Shown here in pieces: positions 1-9,220 of a stretch of DNA of 40,478 nt (the stretch's first letter is position 1; every line of letters starts with the position of its first letter). The notes beneath the pieces were generated by a model, which worked only from the letters and a program-made list of their open reading frames with translations, was not told the origin of the DNA and did not search any database. The position numbers and the translations under genes were made by a program. This stretch comes from an uncultured Chloroflexota bacterium (GTDB lineage Bacteria > Chloroflexota > Dehalococcoidia > CAUJGQ01). The DNA lies in assembly GCA_937879875.1 (NCBI GenBank), contig CALFMN010000173.1, positions 1-40,478 on the forward strand, in the 5' to 3' direction.

Positions 1-314
1 TACGCCTCCAAACCATCCGCATACACCCTCACCCACAACCTTGGGCCATACCCGTAGGCGGAGGCGGCTTGTCTCGTCGGCATGGCTATAGTAGCGTGAA
101 ACCGTGGGATGCGTGCCGATCCGTTTTGTCGATTACTGGCCCCCGCTGCTCGGACACGCCCTGTGCGCTTCCGCATCCCTGCTCTCCATAACGTGTGCAA
201 TCGCCACGATCTCCCTCTCATCGCCGGGCGCGATCGCTGCTGCTCCGGCCGTCAGGTCGGCCGCTCAGAGAGGCGGCGGGCGTTAACCTTCCCGTCCGCC
301 GGACGTTTGAACCT
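1..314. other. upstream region without a supported gene
   Basis: No open frame here has a convincing ribosome binding site or a recognisable protein. The frames that run through it are compositional and lead into the sigma factor gene. A TATAGT hexamer lies at about 86-91, but no matching -35 box sits at the right distance, so no promoter is called. Confidence 0.5.
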
Positions 315-992
315 ATGGATGGACCACGAGCCGCCGGTCTTCCGTCGGGCGCCGCTGCCGGCGTCGCGCGGGCGGTCACGGCCGGCAACGAGTCCGCCGC
401 CAACGCCCGAACGCCAGCCGACGCCGCGCAGCTCGATGAGCGCGAGCTGATCGCGCGGGCGCAGTCCGGCGACCAGACAGCGCTGGCAATGCTGTACGAC
501 GCGCATTACCCACGGGTGTATGGGTACATCCGCTACAAGTTGGGAAACCAGGAAGATGCCGAAGACCTCGCCCAGGAAACGTTCATGCGCATGCTGGACG
601 CGCTCGATCGCTACGAGCAGCGCGGCGCGCCGTTTCGAGCGTGGCTGATGCAGATCGCAGCGAATCTGGTGCGCGACCATTACCGTCGCAGGGGTGCGGT
701 CGGGGCGCCGATCGGCGTGGATGTGAGCGAGTTGGATCTGGTTGGCGACGACGACCCGGCGACGACGATGGCGGTGCAGTTCGCCCTGGAAGAGGTCACG
801 GACGCGCTCCATCTGCTAACAGAAACGGAGCGCGAGATCCTGCTGCTGCGCTACGCGGCCGATTTGAGCATCGCCGAGACGGCGGCGGCGGCCAACAAGA
901 CGGAGAACAACGTCAAGCAGTTGACGTTCAAGGCGTTGAGCAAGCTGAGGAAGGCGCTGGCGGAGAGCGATGCTCTGGCTGAGCGGGCGTAG
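315..992 (+). CDS. ECF-type RNA polymerase sigma factor (sigma-70 family)
   Basis: Encodes 225 aa if translation starts at the ATG at 315; a longer reading from 195 adds only an Arg/Pro-rich tail with no family resemblance. Region 2 spans about residues 57-127 (LYDAHYPRVYGYIRYKLG, then EDAEDLAQETFMRML and AWLMQIAANLVRDHYRRR). Region 4 spans about 162-213 (LTETEREILLLRYAADLSI followed by a helix-turn-helix ending in KALSKLRKAL). Regions 1 and 3 are absent, as in ECF sigma factors. The protein would direct RNA polymerase to a dedicated regulon. The 3' end overlaps the next gene by 23 bp, so the two are probably translationally coupled. The N-terminal 40 residues are low complexity and the exact start is uncertain. 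Confidence 0.88.
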   Translation: MDGPRAAGLPSGAAAGVARAVTAGNESAANARTPADAAQLDERELIARAQSGDQTALAMLYDAHYPRVYGYIRYKLGNQEDAEDLAQETFMRMLDALDRYEQRGAPFRAWLMQIAANLVRDHYRRRGAVGAPIGVDVSELDLVGDDDPATTMAVQFALEEVTDALHLLTETEREILLLRYAADLSIAETAAAANKTENNVKQLTFKALSKLRKALAESDALAERA

Positions 993-2565
993 ACGGGAAC
1001 GGCAGATCGCCGAGGCGCTGGCCGCGTCGTTGGACGCGGTTCGCGGCGGCACGGCTACCGTCGAAGATTGCCTGCGCCGCTATCCTGCGCTCGCGGCCGA
1101 GCTGGAGCCGCTGCTGCGCACCGCCGCAACCGTGCAGGTGCTCAGCCGCGTCAGTCCGCGCGAGGAGGCCAGGCTCGAGGGGCGTGCGGCCTTGTTGCAG
1201 GCCGCGGCGAAGCGATCCCAGCCCGCGGCCATCATCCCTCGCCCGGTCGTGCGGCGGCGGCCATGGGTCGCCTTCGTGCCGGCCGCGATCGCCGCCGCGC
1301 TGTTCGCCGCGATCGCGATTCCGGTGCTCGGATCGATGGACACCGGCTCGACGCCGGGCGACTGGAACTACGGCTTCAAGCGCGCGACCGAACGCATCCG
1401 CCTCGCGATTACCACGGATCCGGGCGAGCGGCGGCTGCTGCGGCTGGAGTTCGCCTCACGGCGCCTTGACGAAATCGAGCGGCTGAAGGCCACGGGACAC
1501 GTTGCCTCGCAGCGGTCCGACCTGATCGCGGTGATTCACGACTATCAGGCGGACCTCGCGCAGGCCGCGGTCAGCGCCCAGACCGCCGGGGCGCTGCCGC
1601 CGGCGCAAAAAGATCAATTCGCTACCGTAACAAATAAGGCGACCGACGTGCTGACCCAGGTGCAGCAGAGCGTGCCGGCGTCGGACCCGGTCAACACGGC
1701 GGCACAGGACGCAAAGGACGAAACGACCACGACGGCCACCGCGGTGAAGGCTGTGCCGACCACGACGCCGTCCGCAAGAGGGGCAAGCAGTCAGCCGAGC
1801 GCCACGCTGGCGCCGACCAGCGCCGCCGTCTCGACGGGGAGCGCAACCCCCGCCACGGTCGTCGCCACGCCGCCGCCGACGCCGCCCGCCGGTACGGGTA
1901 CCCCGGCCGGTACGAGCACGCCCGCGGGCAGCGCCACGCCGCCGGCCACGGGCACCACGACCGGCACATCGACGGCCGTAAGCGGTTCGCCCACAGCCGT
2001 TGCCACCGCGTCGGCCGTACCCACGCGCGAGGCGCCCACGCTGCCCGCGGTCCTCAGCTCGCCGGCCAGTACACCGGCAAGCACGCCCGCGCGCACGCCC
2101 AGCCCGCCGCCGGCTGAAACCAGCACGCCGGCGCCGGAGCCGACGGCACTTGCCGCCATTCCGACGCGTACGCCGCTGCCCGCGGCGCTGGCGCCCGCGA
2201 TCGGCTCGCCGGCGCCAACGCCCGCTGCCGAACCGACGCCCGGCCGCACGGCCACGCCGTCGGCGCCTACCGCCGTCGGCACGCGTCCATCGACCATACT
2301 GCCGCCCGTGACCGGCAGCACGGCGCTGGTTACAGGGTCGAACGTGTTCAAGTACGCCGGCGCCCCGGCGAGCCTGGATCAGATCACGGCCTCGCTGGGT
2401 GGCCAACTCGTCGTGGTCTGGTACGTGAACGCCCAGCAGACCAGCAGCAGTTGGTATCCCGGCACGCCCGCTCCCTCGATCGGGCCGGGCGCCATCCTGA
2501 CGATCGTCACGCGTGGGCCGGCCGTGCTCGCGGCGCCCGGTACGCTGCTGTCCTCCGGCCGCTAA
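970..2565 (+). CDS. DUF5667-like membrane protein, candidate partner of the ECF sigma factor
   Basis: Encodes 531 aa. Residues 1-95 form a cytoplasmic segment with a helical region (QIAEALAASLDAVRGGTATVEDCLRRYP). One membrane segment lies at about 99-121. A DUF5667-like stretch follows at about 127-230 (PGDWNYGFKRATERIRLAI and RRLLRLEFASRRLDEIERL). A long Pro/Thr/Ala-rich region covers about 245-450 and looks like an extracytoplasmic stalk. The C-terminal 75 residues are a compact domain I do not recognise. DUF5667 proteins commonly sit next to ECF sigma genes, and with the 23-bp overlap this suggests a membrane-bound regulator or sensor for that sigma factor. No zinc-finger anti-sigma motif (HxxxCxxC) is visible, so anti-sigma function is inferred from context only. 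Confidence 0.72.
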   Translation: MLWLSGRRRERQIAEALAASLDAVRGGTATVEDCLRRYPALAAELEPLLRTAATVQVLSRVSPREEARLEGRAALLQAAAKRSQPAAIIPRPVVRRRPWVAFVPAAIAAALFAAIAIPVLGSMDTGSTPGDWNYGFKRATERIRLAITTDPGERRLLRLEFASRRLDEIERLKATGHVASQRSDLIAVIHDYQADLAQAAVSAQTAGALPPAQKDQFATVTNKATDVLTQVQQSVPASDPVNTAAQDAKDETTTTATAVKAVPTTTPSARGASSQPSATLAPTSAAVSTGSATPATVVATPPPTPPAGTGTPAGTSTPAGSATPPATGTTTGTSTAVSGSPTAVATASAVPTREAPTLPAVLSSPASTPASTPARTPSPPPAETSTPAPEPTALAAIPTRTPLPAALAPAIGSPAPTPAAEPTPGRTATPSAPTAVGTRPSTILPPVTGSTALVTGSNVFKYAGAPASLDQITASLGGQLVVVWYVNAQQTSSSWYPGTPAPSIGPGAILTIVTRGPAVLAAPGTLLSSGR

Positions 2566-2857
2566 GCGGCGGCCAGGCTCGCGGCGATCACCCACGGCGG
2601 CGCGGGCCGGCAACCTCGCCTGGAAGGATCTCAGCGCTCCCATCGCACACGGCTCGTAGGCCGCGAGACGATTGCGGCCTGTATGGGAGCGCTGGAGTCG
2701 ATCGCGCTGCTCGGGATCGCCCCGCTCGCCCACCTTCCCAATTTCTTCGAACGACCGAGACGGGCGAGCGGGGTCCGCGCGGCTCGCGCCATGTGCAGCC
2801 CTGCCGGGAATGCGGTACGCTGGCGCACTGGGACGAGGTAACACGCGGGGGTGTGCC

Positions 2858-5158
2858 ATGGCCGGTCCGCTGTCTGGAGTGCGGGTGCTCGATTTCGGTC
2901 AGTACGTCGCGGGGCCGCTGGCGGCGATGCTGCTCGGCGATCTCGGCGCCGACGTGGTGCGCATCGACCCGCCCGGCGGGCCGCACTTGCAAGGCGCGGC
3001 CAACGCGACCTGGAACCGCGGCAAATACGCGTTCACACTCGATCTGAAGTCGGAAGCCGGCCGCGCCCGCGCCCGCGAGCTGGTCGCTGCCGCCGACGTG
3101 CTGATCGAGAACTTCCGCCCCGGCGTGATGACGCGGCTCGGGCTTGGCGCGGACGCAGCCTGTGCGGCGAATCCGCGACTCGTCTACTGCTCACTGCCCG
3201 GCTTCGCGTCCGACGATCCGCGCGCCGGCATAGCGGCCTGGGAGGGCGTTGTCGGCGCCGCAACCGGCGCATACAGCACGCGGCTCGAAGGCGGCGAAGG
3301 CGGCGCCGTGTTCACGGCCGTGCCGATCTCCTCGGCCTACGCGGCCTTTCTCGGCGCGACCAGCGTCGTGATGGCGCTGATCGCACGCGAGCGCGACGGC
3401 TCCGGCCAGCAAATCGAAGTGCCGCTGTTCGACGCAACCTTCACCGCGATCGGCGCCCGTGGGCTGACCTATCACACTCCCGCGGCCGCGCCGCCCGCAC
3501 GCGGTTCTGCCTGGGTGCGGCAGTACGAGTGCGGCGACGGCCGCTGGGTGCAGTTCCACGCGGCGAACACGCGCTTCATCCTTCAGTTCCTCAAGGCCGC
3601 GGGCGTCGAGCAATGGCAAGGCGAGGGGCTGGCCGACCGCGCCCGCCTGAGCAGCGATCGCGAACTCTCCGCCGAGCTGCTGGAGCGGATGGTCGCGCTG
3701 TTCAAGACGAAGACGGCGCAGGAGTGGGAAGACCTGGTCAACGCCGCCGGCACGCCCACGGCGATCTGCCGAGATAGCGCCGAATGGCTGCAGCATCCGC
3801 ACGCGCGCGGCTCGCAGATGATCGTCGAAGTGGACGATCCGCAGTACGGCCGCATGCTGCAGCCCGGCGTGCAGGCGCGCCTCTCGGGTACGCCGGGCGA
3901 GGTGCGATCCCGGCCGTCGGTCGAACCCGCGGCGCTGCCAGCGGGCGATCCGTGGCCGCGTCCCGCGATCGCGCTCAGCGGGGCCTCACCGACGCTGCGG
4001 CCGGAGCGATCCGCTGAAAATGGTCCGATCTCTGCACTGCGCGGCGTGCGCGTGCTCGATCTGTGCATCATCCTCGCCGGGCCGACCTGCGGCCGCACGC
4101 TGGCCGAGTTCGGCGCCGACGTGATCAAAATCGACGCGCCGGACCGTGAGGGCGGTGTCGCCTTCCATCAGGATGTCAACCGCGCCAAGCGCAGCATGCT
4201 GCTCGATCTGAAGTCGGAGGCCGGCCGCGAGGTTTTCTGGAAGCTGGTGGACGGCGCGGACGTGGTCGTGCAGAACTACCGCGACGGCGTGGTGCAGCGG
4301 TTGGGCATCGACTATGAGTCCGTGCGCCGGCGCCGGCCGCAGATCGTCTACGCCTCGCTCAACGCCTACGGCCACGTCGGCCCCTGGGCGCAGCGCCCCG
4401 GCTGGGAGCAGCTCGCGCAGGCGGCGACGGGCATGCAGGCGCGCTACGGCGGCGACGGCCAGCCCGTGCTGCAGCCATTCCCGGTCAACGACTACGGCAC
4501 CGGCATCATGGGCGCTTTTGCCGTTGCGGCGGCGCTCTATCATCGCCAGCGCACAGGCGAGGGGCAGCACGTGCAGACCGCGCTTGCCTACACCGCCTGC
4601 ACGCTGCAATCGCTCTTCCTGCAGGACTACGAGGGCAAGCGCTGGGACGAGCCCCGCGGCCAGCAGGCGCTCGGCTGGAGTCCGCTGCAGCGGCTGTATC
4701 GGGCGAGCGACGGCTGGCTGTTCGTCGGCGCCCGCGCTGCCGAGCGCGGCAAACTGGCGAAGCTCGCCGGTGTGTCTGACGCGGCAGCAGCATCGGATGC
4801 TGCACTCACCGCCGCGCTCGAAACAGTATTCGCGCAAAGCCCGGTGGAGAAGCTGGTTGAGCGACTGGCGGCGGACGGTATCGGCGCACAGCGCGCCGCG
4901 ACGGTGCCCGAGCTGATGGCGGATGATTGGGTGATGGCACACGGCCTCAGCCTGCGCCGCGAGCACGACGGCCTCGGCGAGGTGACGACCAATGGCCCGG
5001 CGCCGCGCCTCTCGCACACGCCCGTGCAGCCCGGCCGGCCGGCGCCGCCGCCCGGCTCGGACGCGGCGTCGATTCTGGCCGAGATCGGTCTTGCTGACGA
5101 TCTCAACGCGCTGGCGGAACAGGGCATCGTGCGGCTGGACCTGGCGGCGGCTCGCTGA
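2858..5158 (+). CDS. tandem CaiB/BaiF (class III) CoA-transferase, two fused domains
   Basis: Encodes 766 aa from the ATG at 2858; an upstream in-frame extension to 2672 is Arg-rich and lacks family signal. Two complete CaiB/BaiF domains follow each other, at about 1-375 and 390-766. Each opens with the family N-terminus (LSGVRVLDFGQYVAGPLAAMLL; LRGVRVLDLCIILAGPTCGR), followed by GADVV(R/I)ID and a LKSEAGR motif. Class III enzymes move CoA between carboxylic acids through an aspartyl-CoA intermediate. By alignment to formyl-CoA transferase, the second domain keeps the nucleophile (Asp545, NDYGTG), while the first has Ser in that place (PISSAY). The first domain may therefore be structural or regulatory. 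It heads a same-strand cluster of five acyl-CoA domains ending at 9053. Confidence 0.9.
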   Translation: MAGPLSGVRVLDFGQYVAGPLAAMLLGDLGADVVRIDPPGGPHLQGAANATWNRGKYAFTLDLKSEAGRARARELVAAADVLIENFRPGVMTRLGLGADAACAANPRLVYCSLPGFASDDPRAGIAAWEGVVGAATGAYSTRLEGGEGGAVFTAVPISSAYAAFLGATSVVMALIARERDGSGQQIEVPLFDATFTAIGARGLTYHTPAAAPPARGSAWVRQYECGDGRWVQFHAANTRFILQFLKAAGVEQWQGEGLADRARLSSDRELSAELLERMVALFKTKTAQEWEDLVNAAGTPTAICRDSAEWLQHPHARGSQMIVEVDDPQYGRMLQPGVQARLSGTPGEVRSRPSVEPAALPAGDPWPRPAIALSGASPTLRPERSAENGPISALRGVRVLDLCIILAGPTCGRTLAEFGADVIKIDAPDREGGVAFHQDVNRAKRSMLLDLKSEAGREVFWKLVDGADVVVQNYRDGVVQRLGIDYESVRRRRPQIVYASLNAYGHVGPWAQRPGWEQLAQAATGMQARYGGDGQPVLQPFPVNDYGTGIMGAFAVAAALYHRQRTGEGQHVQTALAYTACTLQSLFLQDYEGKRWDEPRGQQALGWSPLQRLYRASDGWLFVGARAAERGKLAKLAGVSDAAAASDAALTAALETVFAQSPVEKLVERLAADGIGAQRAATVPELMADDWVMAHGLSLRREHDGLGEVTTNGPAPRLSHTPVQPGRPAPPPGSDAASILAEIGLADDLNALAEQGIVRLDLAAAR

Positions 5159-5224
5159 GCGCCGGGCGCTGCGGACGGAAGAAGGCTTGCTGAAGATGCC
5201 TGGCCAGCCTGTGGAAGCGGGCGT

Positions 5225-6421
5225 GTGAACGAAGCAGAGCGGCCGCTTGGCGGCCTGACCGTGCTCGATCTGACGCAGCAGGTGGCCGGCCCGTTCGCCA
5301 CGCGGCTGCTGGCAGCCTACGGCGCCGACGTGATCAAGATTGAGCGGCCCGGCAGCGGCGATCCGGCTCGCGGCGCCGGACCGTTTCCGGGCTATGAGCC
5401 GCATCCTGAACGCAGCGGCCGCTTTCTGTACCTCAACACTGGCAAGCAAAGCGTCACGCTGAATCTGAAAACCCGCGCCGGCCGGGCACTGCTGCTGGAG
5501 CTCGTCGAGCAGGCCGACGCGCTGGTTGAAAACTTCGCGCCGCGCGTGCTGCCGGCGCTCGGGCTCGACTGGCCGGCGCTGCACGACGCCAATCCGGCGT
5601 TGGTGATGGTCTCGATCGCAAACTACGGCCAGAGCGGCCCGTATCGCGACTTCGCCGGCACGAATCTGACGCTGTTCGCTGCCGGCGGCCAGATGGCGCT
5701 CACCGGCGAGCCGGACCGCGAGCCGCTGGTCAACGGCGGCACGCAGGCGCTGTTGCAGGCGGGGCTGCACGGCTTCTCCGCCACGCTTGCCGCCGTCTAC
5801 GGCGCGCGTGCGCGTGGCGCCGGCACGCACGTCGATCTCTCGATTCAAGAGGTGCAGGCGGCCGCGCTCGAAGGCGCGGGGCCAAACGCGCTGGTCTACG
5901 GCCTCGACGCGACGCGGGCCGGCAACCTGCCACGCGCGACGTGGGGCATCTATCCCTGTGCGGATGGCTTCATCGGCTGCTCCTGCATGGATCAGAACGT
6001 GCCCAGCCTGCTGACGGCGATCGGCCGCGAGGATCTGCTCGAATCGCCCTTCCGCGATCAGCGCTGGCGCGCCGAGCACAACGACGAGGTCGTGGCGCTG
6101 CTGCTGGGCTTCTTCGTCGAGCACACGCAGGCAGAGCTACGCGACCTGGGCGCCCGTCACAGGGTCGCCATCGGCGTGATGCCCACGGTCGACCAATTGC
6201 TGGCGTGGCCCGGACTGCTGGAGAAAGGCTTCTGGCAGGATGTGGATCACCCGGAGGCGGGCCGGCAGACCTATCCCGGTGCGCCGTTCACCATCGACGG
6301 CGGCGGCTTTGCCCTCACACGGGCGCCGCTGCTGGGCGAGCACACGGAGCGGGTGTTGAGCGAGCGGCTCGGCCTCACGGCTGCCGGTCTCAGCGAACTG
6401 CGCGAGCACGGAGTGATTTGA
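5225..6421 (+). CDS. CaiB/BaiF family CoA-transferase, catalytic Asp apparently missing
   Basis: Encodes 398 aa from a GTG at 5225. Family hallmarks are GGLTVLDLTQQVAGPFATRL, GADVIKIERPGSGDPAR, NLKTRAGRALLLELVEQAD and the NYGQSGPY loop. The expected Asp before the helix leading to the RGAG turn is not found: the segment reads NGGTQALLQAGLHG. The protein may be a non-catalytic subunit or use another residue. It lies 66 bp after the tandem transferase and 43 bp before the next one, which suggests one transcript and perhaps a mixed complex, as known for the heteromeric benzylsuccinate CoA-transferase. The substrate cannot be named from sequence. Confidence 0.87.
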   Translation: MNEAERPLGGLTVLDLTQQVAGPFATRLLAAYGADVIKIERPGSGDPARGAGPFPGYEPHPERSGRFLYLNTGKQSVTLNLKTRAGRALLLELVEQADALVENFAPRVLPALGLDWPALHDANPALVMVSIANYGQSGPYRDFAGTNLTLFAAGGQMALTGEPDREPLVNGGTQALLQAGLHGFSATLAAVYGARARGAGTHVDLSIQEVQAAALEGAGPNALVYGLDATRAGNLPRATWGIYPCADGFIGCSCMDQNVPSLLTAIGREDLLESPFRDQRWRAEHNDEVVALLLGFFVEHTQAELRDLGARHRVAIGVMPTVDQLLAWPGLLEKGFWQDVDHPEAGRQTYPGAPFTIDGGGFALTRAPLLGEHTERVLSERLGLTAAGLSELREHGVI

Positions 6422-6464
6422 TGGCGCCGCGAGAGCGAAGCTTCTCGGCACGCCGGAGAAGGCG

Positions 6465-7847
6465 ATGAGCGACCCGACGCTGCCGCCCCTGCACGGCGTG
6501 CGCATCGTCGACCTGACCATGGTCTGGGCCGGGCCGTACGCGACGCGTCTGCTGGCCGACGCTGGCGCCGACGTGATCAAGGTCGAGGGCGTGACGCGGC
6601 CGGACTCGATTCGTACCAGCGGCGCCGCGGCGCTGGGTAACGCCGATCGCGCCTTCGATCGCGTCGCCTACTTCAACGAGTACGGCCGTAACAAGCGTGG
6701 CCTCGCGCTCGACCTGAGCCGGCCGGAGGGCCGCGAGGCGCTGCTGCGACTCGTGCGCGTGTCCGACGCGCTGATCGAGAACTTCCGCACGGGTGTGCTG
6801 GAAGGCTGGGGGCTCGGCGCGAAACGCTTGCAGGCCGAGCGGCCGGATCTGATCGTCGTCTCGATGCCGGGCTTCGCCATACACGGCAGCGAGCGCAACC
6901 TCGCCGGCTACGGCCCGACGATCGAACAGCTTGGCGGCCTGATCCAGCTTACGGGTTACGCAGACGGCGGGCCGCAGAAGAGCGGTATTTCGTACGGAGA
7001 CCCGCTAGCCGGCACGCTGGCCGCGGGCGCCCTGATCGCCGCCTTGCTGCGCCGCCAGCGTACGGGGCGCGGCGCCGTGGTCGAGGTCTCGCAGCGCGAC
7101 AACATGCTCGGCATGATCGGCGAGGCCGTGCTCGACTACTCGATGAACCGTCGCCTGCAGCCGCGCCGCGGCAACCGGCACCGCTGGCTGGCGCCGCACG
7201 GCTGCTATCCCTCGCTGCCATTGCCGCCCGAGCAGGCGCGTCCACTCGGCCGGCCCGGCTTGCAGACGGGTGCGGCCGCCGACCGCTGGGTTGCGATCGC
7301 CGTGGCAACGGACGCGCAGTGGCGTGCGCTTTGCGGCGTGATCGGCCGGCCGGAGCTGGCCGCTGACGGGCGTTACGCACGCGCCCTCGACCGCTACGAG
7401 CGCCAGGACGAGCTGGACCAGATCATCGCGGCATGGACGTGCGCGCGCGGCGACGACGAGGCGATGTTCGCCTTGCAGGCCGCAGGCGTGCCGGCCGCGG
7501 CCGTGCGCACACCGCTGGCGTTGACCCGCGACCCGCATCTGGCCGCGCGCGGTTTCTACCGCGAGGTCGAACACCCGGTCGCCGGCCGGCATCGTGTCGC
7601 GGGGCCGCTGTGGAACGTTGTGGCGCCCCGGCCGGAGATCGAGCGCCCCGCACCGACGTTCGGCCAGCATCGCTTCGAGGTGCTGGGCGATCTGGTCGGC
7701 ATCGATGCGGTCGCGCTGGCAGAGCTGGAGCGGGATGGCATCATCGGGGCAGAGCCGTTGCGCCGGCAGCCGCACGGCGCCGCGGAGGCAGCCGAAAACG
7801 GCGCGGCGACCGAAACGCGACGAGAGTCGTCGGGCGTGCGGCGCTGA
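6465..7847 (+). CDS. CaiB/BaiF family CoA-transferase
   Basis: Encodes 460 aa from the ATG at 6465, with a GGAG box just upstream. The N-terminus is typical (LHGVRIVDLTMVWAGPYATRLL, GADVIKVEGVTRPD). The nucleophilic Asp appears intact at residue 179 (SYGDPLAG), followed by RRQRTGRGAVVEVSQRDNML. The last 50 residues are Ala/Glu/Arg-rich and extend past the usual family end. It sits between another transferase and an acyl-CoA dehydrogenase. Together with the tandem gene upstream it supplies the second clearly catalytic class III site in the cluster. Confidence 0.9.
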   Translation: MSDPTLPPLHGVRIVDLTMVWAGPYATRLLADAGADVIKVEGVTRPDSIRTSGAAALGNADRAFDRVAYFNEYGRNKRGLALDLSRPEGREALLRLVRVSDALIENFRTGVLEGWGLGAKRLQAERPDLIVVSMPGFAIHGSERNLAGYGPTIEQLGGLIQLTGYADGGPQKSGISYGDPLAGTLAAGALIAALLRRQRTGRGAVVEVSQRDNMLGMIGEAVLDYSMNRRLQPRRGNRHRWLAPHGCYPSLPLPPEQARPLGRPGLQTGAAADRWVAIAVATDAQWRALCGVIGRPELAADGRYARALDRYERQDELDQIIAAWTCARGDDEAMFALQAAGVPAAAVRTPLALTRDPHLAARGFYREVEHPVAGRHRVAGPLWNVVAPRPEIERPAPTFGQHRFEVLGDLVGIDAVALAELERDGIIGAEPLRRQPHGAAEAAENGAATETRRESSGVRR

Positions 7848-7874
7848 TGGCGAGAGCAAACGAGGAGGTTCGCG

Positions 7875-9053
7875 ATGGACTTCAGATTCTCGGCCGAAGA
7901 CGAAGCGTGGCGCCAGGAGCTGCGCGGCTGGATCCGCGATTCGTTCGGCGAGGACTGGCACGGCTTTGCGGCGCTGGGCGGTGACGGCGAGGAAGAGTAC
8001 GAGTTCGTGCGCGGCGTGCGTCAGAAGCTCGCGGCGAAGGGCTGGACCGCGCCCGCCTGGCCGCGCGACATGGGCGGCATGGACGCCGGCTTCAGCAAGC
8101 AGGCGATCTTCAACGAAGAGCTGGCCTATCACCGCGTGCCCGGGCCGGATATCGTCTCCGTCGGCTACGTCGGGCCGACGCTGATGCTCTACGGCAGCGA
8201 CGAACAGAAGGCGCATCTGCCCGCGATCGTGCGCGCCAAGGAGACGTGGTGTCAGGGCTATTCCGAGCCCGGCTCCGGCTCGGACCTCGCCAGCTTGCAG
8301 ACGCGGGCGATCCGCGACGGCGACGACTATGTGATCAACGGCCAGAAGATCTGGACCTCGCAGGCGCACCACGCCAACTGGATGTTCATGCTGGCGCGCA
8401 CCGACCCGGACGCGCCCAAGCACCGCGGCATCTCCTACCTGCTGCTCGACATGCAGACGCCGGGCATCACGATCCGGCCGCTGATCAATATGGCCGGGCG
8501 CCACGGCTTCAACGAGGTCTTCTTCGACAACGTGCGCGTGCCGGTGCAGAACCGCGTGGGCGAGGAGAACCGCGGCTGGTACGTCGGCATGGCGACGATG
8601 GACTTCGAGCGCTCGGCGCTCTCCGGCTCGGCCGGCCTGCGCCGCAGCTACGAGGATCTGCTGCGCTTCGTGCGCGATGCGGCCCCTTCAGGCGGCACGG
8701 CGCTGACGCGAGAGTTGGCCCGCAATGCGTTGACCGAGGCGGGCATCGAGATCGAAGTGTCGCGCATGTTATCGCTGCGCGTGCTCTCGATGCAGCAGGC
8801 CGGCCAGGTGCCGAATCACGAGGCGAGCATGGCCAAGCTGTTCTCGTCGGAGTTGAGCCAGCGCTTTGCCCGCCTCGGCACGCGCATCCTGGGCATGTAC
8901 GGTGGCCTGCGGCGTGGTTCGCCCCACGCGCGGCTGCGGGGCGAGTTCAGCGAATCCTACATGCAGACTGTGCCGTCCACCATCGCCGGCGGCAGCAGCG
9001 AAATCCAGCGCAACGTGATCGCCACCCGCGGCCTCGGCCTGCCGCGTGGGTAG
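7875..9053 (+). CDS. acyl-CoA dehydrogenase
   Basis: Encodes 392 aa; a strong GAGGAGG box lies 6-7 bp before the ATG at 7875. It oxidises an acyl-CoA to the 2-enoyl-CoA using FAD. Visible family features are the N-terminal helical domain (FRFSAEDEAWRQELRGWI), the flavin and substrate loop WCQGYSEPGSGSDLAS, the beta-domain segment GQKIWTSQAHHANWMF, and the C-terminal motif TIAGGSSEIQRNVIATRGLG. Its length is normal for the family. It closes the CoA-transferase cluster, 27 bp after the preceding stop. The likely logic is activation of a carboxylic acid by CoA transfer, then alpha,beta-oxidation. Confidence 0.93.
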   Translation: MDFRFSAEDEAWRQELRGWIRDSFGEDWHGFAALGGDGEEEYEFVRGVRQKLAAKGWTAPAWPRDMGGMDAGFSKQAIFNEELAYHRVPGPDIVSVGYVGPTLMLYGSDEQKAHLPAIVRAKETWCQGYSEPGSGSDLASLQTRAIRDGDDYVINGQKIWTSQAHHANWMFMLARTDPDAPKHRGISYLLLDMQTPGITIRPLINMAGRHGFNEVFFDNVRVPVQNRVGEENRGWYVGMATMDFERSALSGSAGLRRSYEDLLRFVRDAAPSGGTALTRELARNALTEAGIEIEVSRMLSLRVLSMQQAGQVPNHEASMAKLFSSELSQRFARLGTRILGMYGGLRRGSPHARLRGEFSESYMQTVPSTIAGGSSEIQRNVIATRGLGLPRG

Positions 9054-9106
9054 GGTAGAGGGGTTAGGGTATAGGGTGCAGGGGCGCGCGGCGGACGGCC
9101 CTCTAT

Positions 9107-9148
9107 CCCCCTTCCCCTTTCCCCCAATCCTGGGAGAGGGGAAGGGGG
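9107..9148. repeat. palindromic repeat, copy 1 of a dispersed family
   Basis: A 12-bp perfect inverted repeat (cccccttcccct / aggggaaggggg) encloses an 18-nt loop containing ccaatcctggga. The same core recurs at 21359-21392, 23401-23426 and, inverted, at 23500-23528. It lies 54 bp after the acyl-CoA dehydrogenase stop and may also act as a terminator. Confidence 0.7.
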
Positions 9149-9220
9149 TGAGGGCGAGGGCCGCGCGGCCGCCTATGCCGGCGACACCAGCGTGATTGCA
9201 GTGGAGAAAGGATACATCCC

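Noticed and set aside
1456..2859. A 467-codon minus-strand frame opposite the DUF5667-like gene
   Set aside because: It is Arg/Gly-rich and mirrors the Pro/Thr/Ala codons of the real gene; no family features.
3986..6124. A 712-codon open frame on the minus strand opposite the CoA-transferase genes
   Set aside because: It is a shadow of GC-rich coding DNA: Arg/Gln/Ala-rich, no domain, no ribosome site, while the + strand encodes clear CaiB family proteins.
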